Shown here in pieces: positions 61,353 through 64,000 of a DNA stretch of 64,000 nt. The notes beneath the pieces are model-generated. The model was not told the origin of the DNA and made no database searches. It was given only the letters and a program-made list of their open reading frames with translations. Source of the stretch: Deltaproteobacteria bacterium (lineage in GTDB: Bacteria > Myxococcota > XYA12-FULL-58-9); NCBI GenBank assembly GCA_016218825.1, contig JACRCV010000027.1, positions 35,770 to 99,769 on the forward strand. The letters run 5' to 3'. Position 1 is the first letter of the stretch, and each line of letters starts with the position of its first letter. The translations under genes and the position numbers were made by a program.

Positions 61353-62785
61353 TGCTTCGTGGGCTCGGATGGGCGTCGGTGCTGGCGTTGGGGAGTATCG
61401 GCTGCGCCGCCGAGGACGCCAGGTCCGCCGCGGACGGCAAGGACGGCAGCTCCTGCACGGTCTTCGCGCACGCCGATGGGTCGGCCGCGATCGTCTGCGA
61501 TGATGGCACGACCGCCGAGGTCAGGCCGGGCCAGGCCGGGGCCTCCTGCGTCGTCGTCGACAACTTGGACGGCACCAAGACCATCCGTTGCGGGGATGGC
61601 ACCGAGGTGACGGTGAAGGACGGTGTCGACGGCGTCACCTGTACGCTCACCAGCAACGGCGACGGCAGCAAGACCCTCCGCTGCGGCGACGGCACCGAGG
61701 CGGTGATCGTGCCGCCACCGGCCGACGGGGTGCTCGACGGCAGCTATCAGGTCGTGAACAGCATGGATGCCATGCTGCTCGCCGGCTATGTGCGCGTCTC
61801 CGGTGATCTCATCGTGCGGGACACGGCGATGGCCGATCTCGTCCTGGCCGAGCTGACGCGGGTGGACGGCGATCTCATCGTCGAAAACAACCCGACCTTG
61901 AAGAGCGTCTCGATGCCGGCCCTGGTCTCGGTCGGCGGTTCGGTCTCGGTGGCGGGCAACGCCGCGCTCGTGCACCTGCCCGCCCTGCCTCGGCTCCTCG
62001 AGGTGGGGGGAAGCCTGAGCGTCGAGGAGAACGCCGCGCTCGTCGATCTCGCAGGCGTCGCGGCGCTCACGGACGTGGGCGCCGACCTCTTCGTCGCCCT
62101 TGATCCGCGGCTCGCGACCTTGGCGGGGCTCTCGGCCCTCACCACCGTGGGGGGCTCGGTGACGCTGTTCGGCAACGCCGCGCTCACGACTCTGCAGGAG
62201 CCGGCGCAGCTCATCGCCGTCGGTGGCGCGCTGGTGATCGGTCAGAACCCGGTCCTTCGCGACCTCGCAGGACTCGCCTCGGTCGCCACCATCGGCCAGT
62301 GGCTCGCGATCTCGAACAACGAGGCGCTCGAGAACGTAGACGGGCTCGCGTCGCTCTCGGCTGTCGGCGGTGAGCTGTCGCTCTACAACAACGACTCCCT
62401 GGCGAGCGTCACCGGGCTCTCGAGTCTTGCGAGCATCGGCAGCCACGTCATCGTCAACGGCAACGCGCAGTTGCCGTCCCTGGCCGGCCTCGGGGGCATC
62501 GCCACGCTCGGCGGTTACCTGTTCGTGCGCGGCAACCCCTCCCTCGGTAGCCTGGGCGGGCTCGCGAACCTGAGCGCCGTCGAGGGCTACGTGACCGTGA
62601 GCGAGAATCGAGCGCTCGTCGAGCTCGGCCTCGCTTCGCTCGTGTCCGTGGGCGGCGCGACGATCACGCTCACAGACAACGTGTTGCTCCCCACCTGTGA
62701 TGCGACCGGCCTCTTGGCCCAGCTGACCGGGTACGCGGGCACGGTGACCATCAGCGGCAACAACGACGCCGGCATGTGCCCCTGA
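61352..62785 (+). CDS. L-domain (leucine-rich-like) lipoprotein
   Basis: A 477-residue lipoprotein; ATG 61352 shares its A with the upstream stop (TGATG). MLRGLGWASVLALGSIGC is the lipoprotein signal. Residues ~30-125 hold three units of the type C-x-(5-7)-DG-x-(6)-C-x-DGT (CTVFAHADGSAAIVCDDGT is the first), joined by collagen-like GKDG/GVDG turns. Residues ~130-460 are ~20-residue leucine-rich repeats of the receptor L-domain type (VGGSVSVAGNAALVHLP, ALVDLAGVAALTDVGADLFV). It ends CDATGLLAQL...GMCP, a likely disulfide. Probably an exported ligand-binding protein. Confidence 0.85.
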   Translation: MLRGLGWASVLALGSIGCAAEDARSAADGKDGSSCTVFAHADGSAAIVCDDGTTAEVRPGQAGASCVVVDNLDGTKTIRCGDGTEVTVKDGVDGVTCTLTSNGDGSKTLRCGDGTEAVIVPPPADGVLDGSYQVVNSMDAMLLAGYVRVSGDLIVRDTAMADLVLAELTRVDGDLIVENNPTLKSVSMPALVSVGGSVSVAGNAALVHLPALPRLLEVGGSLSVEENAALVDLAGVAALTDVGADLFVALDPRLATLAGLSALTTVGGSVTLFGNAALTTLQEPAQLIAVGGALVIGQNPVLRDLAGLASVATIGQWLAISNNEALENVDGLASLSAVGGELSLYNNDSLASVTGLSSLASIGSHVIVNGNAQLPSLAGLGGIATLGGYLFVRGNPSLGSLGGLANLSAVEGYVTVSENRALVELGLASLVSVGGATITLTDNVLLPTCDATGLLAQLTGYAGTVTISGNNDAGMCP

Positions 62786-62899
62786 CCGCTCGAGTCGCCT
62801 CGGACTCGTGATCGTCGCCGCCGGCCACATCCCCTAACCTGCCGGAAAACAACGTCATTAGAGCTCGGCTCCCGAGCGTCGACTGGAATTGGCTGTACG

Positions 62900-63067
62900 T
62901 TCTAGGTAGAATGACCGATACTTTCGGAGCTCGGGCGGGTACGTAATAGTTCCTAGATTGCAGCGGTAACCGCCCTAGGCGTGCTCAGGGTCTTGAGTCG
63001 TGCAACTGGAAACCGGCGCAACACGCTCGTTGGGAACCCGGGTGTGGCGGTCGTGGGGAGAGCTGGC
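62900..63067 (+). promoter_or_regulatory. Operator-like dyad and long structured leader before the last gene
   Basis: TTCTA-GG-TAGAA (62900-62911) is a dyad that includes TAGAAT (62907-62912), five of six matches to a -10 box; a -35 is weak. A ~150-base leader follows. It contains a CGTG...CACG stem around CAA/CGCAA internal bases and a CTGG-AAA-CCGG hairpin, then GGG-AA-CCC, before GGGGAGAG and ATG 63068. The layout is faintly like cyclic-di-GMP-I (GEMM) aptamers but lacks their exact conserved bases. Upstream, 62786-62899 holds two small hairpins (62791-62808, 62863-62877) and no gene. Confidence 0.35.
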
Positions 63068-64000
63068 ATGAACACTTCCTCGCGTGGGACGCGTGGGCAA
63101 GAAGGACTCCCGGGAGGAGCGTTGGCCATTGCGGCGGCCGTCGGCTTCGCCGGTGTGGGGCTGTTCGCGCCGCGAAACGTCCATGCGTGGCCGACGAACG
63201 GGTCCGCTCCTGACTGCGGTTCGTGTCACGCGACCGACGCCACCGGCGTGGCGACCAATCCGGGCTCCATCCTGGTGGCCATCGACGGCGTGGACAAGAC
63301 GAGCAGTCCGTCAGTGACGGTCGCGCCGTCGGCGTCGATCCAAATCGACTGGCGTTACCTCAGTGTTGCGGGTCGATTGGGCTCCGGGGAGAAGACCACC
63401 GGCGCCGAGATCGTGCTGGGCACAACTTGGACCGCGAACGGCGGCAGCGCTCCCGGCAACGGGACGGCGAACTCGCCGGCGCTGACCGGTTGGAGCACGG
63501 TGTGGGATGGCAACCATGCGCAGCAGCCGGCCTGGACCGGTCCCAACGCGGTCAACTCGCTCGGCATGGTGGGCAATGGTTACACCAAGAACTACAACGG
63601 CACGACCTGGGATCAAGGTGCCCGCAACTCGGCTTTTGACGACGCCAGCGCCGGTGACTTGGATCTCGGCTCCAACAGCATGGGCGTCGACGCCTTGCTC
63701 ACCGCGCCGTCGGCGGCCGGGACCTACTCCCTATGGGTGTTGGGGGTCGGCCACGAACGCACCAGCGGCGGCCGCGCATACGTGGCCAAGGCGCTGACCA
63801 TCACGGTGGTAGCGGGCGACACGACGACGGTCGGGACCGGGACGGAGCCTGGCAGCGGCAGCGTCGGGCCGGGCGGCGCGGCGACGATGCTCGACGCGTT
63901 CACGCTCCAGACCTCGACGGGCACGGACACGGTGACCGCGGCGACGGTGACGCTGGCGGCGGGGACGTACGCGGGGGTCGGGCTGGTGGAGATCACGAAC
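63068..64000 (+). CDS. Secreted protein with one CXXCH motif (choice-of-anchor V-like), 3' truncated
   Basis: The frame runs open to the window edge, at least 311 residues. ATG 63068 follows GGGGAGAG. The N-terminal segment ALAIAAAVGFAGVGLFAP...VHA is a signal peptide. CGSCH at residues 50-54 is a heme-c motif, in a context (NGSAPDCGSCH then SVTVAPSASIQI) like choice-of-anchor V proteins. A beta-rich domain with many Thr/Gly/Asn follows (~60-250). The final residues contain GPGGAATMLDAFTLQTSTG and TLAAGTYAGVGLVEI, the beginning of a repeat type found in large surface proteins. Its full length is unknown. Confidence 0.75.
   Translation, partial: MNTSSRGTRGQEGLPGGALAIAAAVGFAGVGLFAPRNVHAWPTNGSAPDCGSCHATDATGVATNPGSILVAIDGVDKTSSPSVTVAPSASIQIDWRYLSVAGRLGSGEKTTGAEIVLGTTWTANGGSAPGNGTANSPALTGWSTVWDGNHAQQPAWTGPNAVNSLGMVGNGYTKNYNGTTWDQGARNSAFDDASAGDLDLGSNSMGVDALLTAPSAAGTYSLWVLGVGHERTSGGRAYVAKALTITVVAGDTTTVGTGTEPGSGSVGPGGAATMLDAFTLQTSTGTDTVTAATVTLAAGTYAGVGLVEITN

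Overview
The window is very GC-rich, densely packed bacterial DNA. Its genes point to a Gram-negative bacterium with an outer membrane, most likely a myxobacterium or relative (Myxococcota, formerly Deltaproteobacteria). Evidence: many Sec/lipobox lipoproteins, an OmpA protein with thrombospondin-type-3 calcium repeats, a Mpl ligase for meso-diaminopimelate peptidoglycan, and families common in that group (Calx-beta, RCC1, MopE-type Cys motif, AgmX/PglI-like, FHA-GGDEF, PilZ, HEAT lipoproteins). No marker fixes the genus, so this placement is inference.

Layout. 1-9907: end of a lipocalin-like/AttH protein, a 2463-residue Calx-beta surface lipoprotein and an OmpA-type anchor. 9933-15390: a PLP D-amino-acid enzyme paired with an M19 dipeptidase, a TPR-like lipoprotein, an FHA-diguanylate cyclase with a good promoter, and two small lipoproteins. 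15480-24701: a cell-wall recycling group (LD-carboxypeptidase, SxxK serine hydrolase, Mpl, then NagZ) interleaved with an inositol monophosphatase, an organophosphate antiporter-like MFS protein, an acyltransferase and an SDR. 24796-31776: a hypothetical protein, a PHP phosphatase, a flippase-like membrane protein, an MIO ammonia-lyase and a transsulfuration pair (CBS and cystathionine gamma-lyase). 32019-39733, minus strand: uridine kinase, SpoIID, a GIDE-LemA membrane protein coupled to a possible clan-CD peptidase, and a barrel plus zinc-peptidase pair. 39819-48268: PilZ, phosphoesterases, a HEAT lipoprotein, a PP2C-cNMP fusion, a membrane spermidine synthase and a hemerythrin. 48395: tRNA-Leu(CAA).

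49867-52430 is an accessory patch: a DUF1016 nuclease gene carrying internal palindromes, then fragments of a helicase/primase, a polymorphic toxin, an IS3 transposase and a Cys-rich protein. 52645-57761 is a redox-flavoured group: a three-CXXCH cytochrome, a BchE-like cobalamin/radical-SAM enzyme, and a NarL-type two-component pair whose kinase carries a CXXCH in its sensor region. 57896-64000 encodes surface lipoproteins (AgmX-like, a 14-unit RCC1 protein, an L-domain protein) and the start of a one-CXXCH secreted protein behind a long leader.

The two most unusual things are: (1) a family of intergenic double-hairpin repeats, mostly between convergent genes, with compensatory base changes in both stems; and (2) the GIDE-LemA / His-Cys protein pair at 34507-38019.
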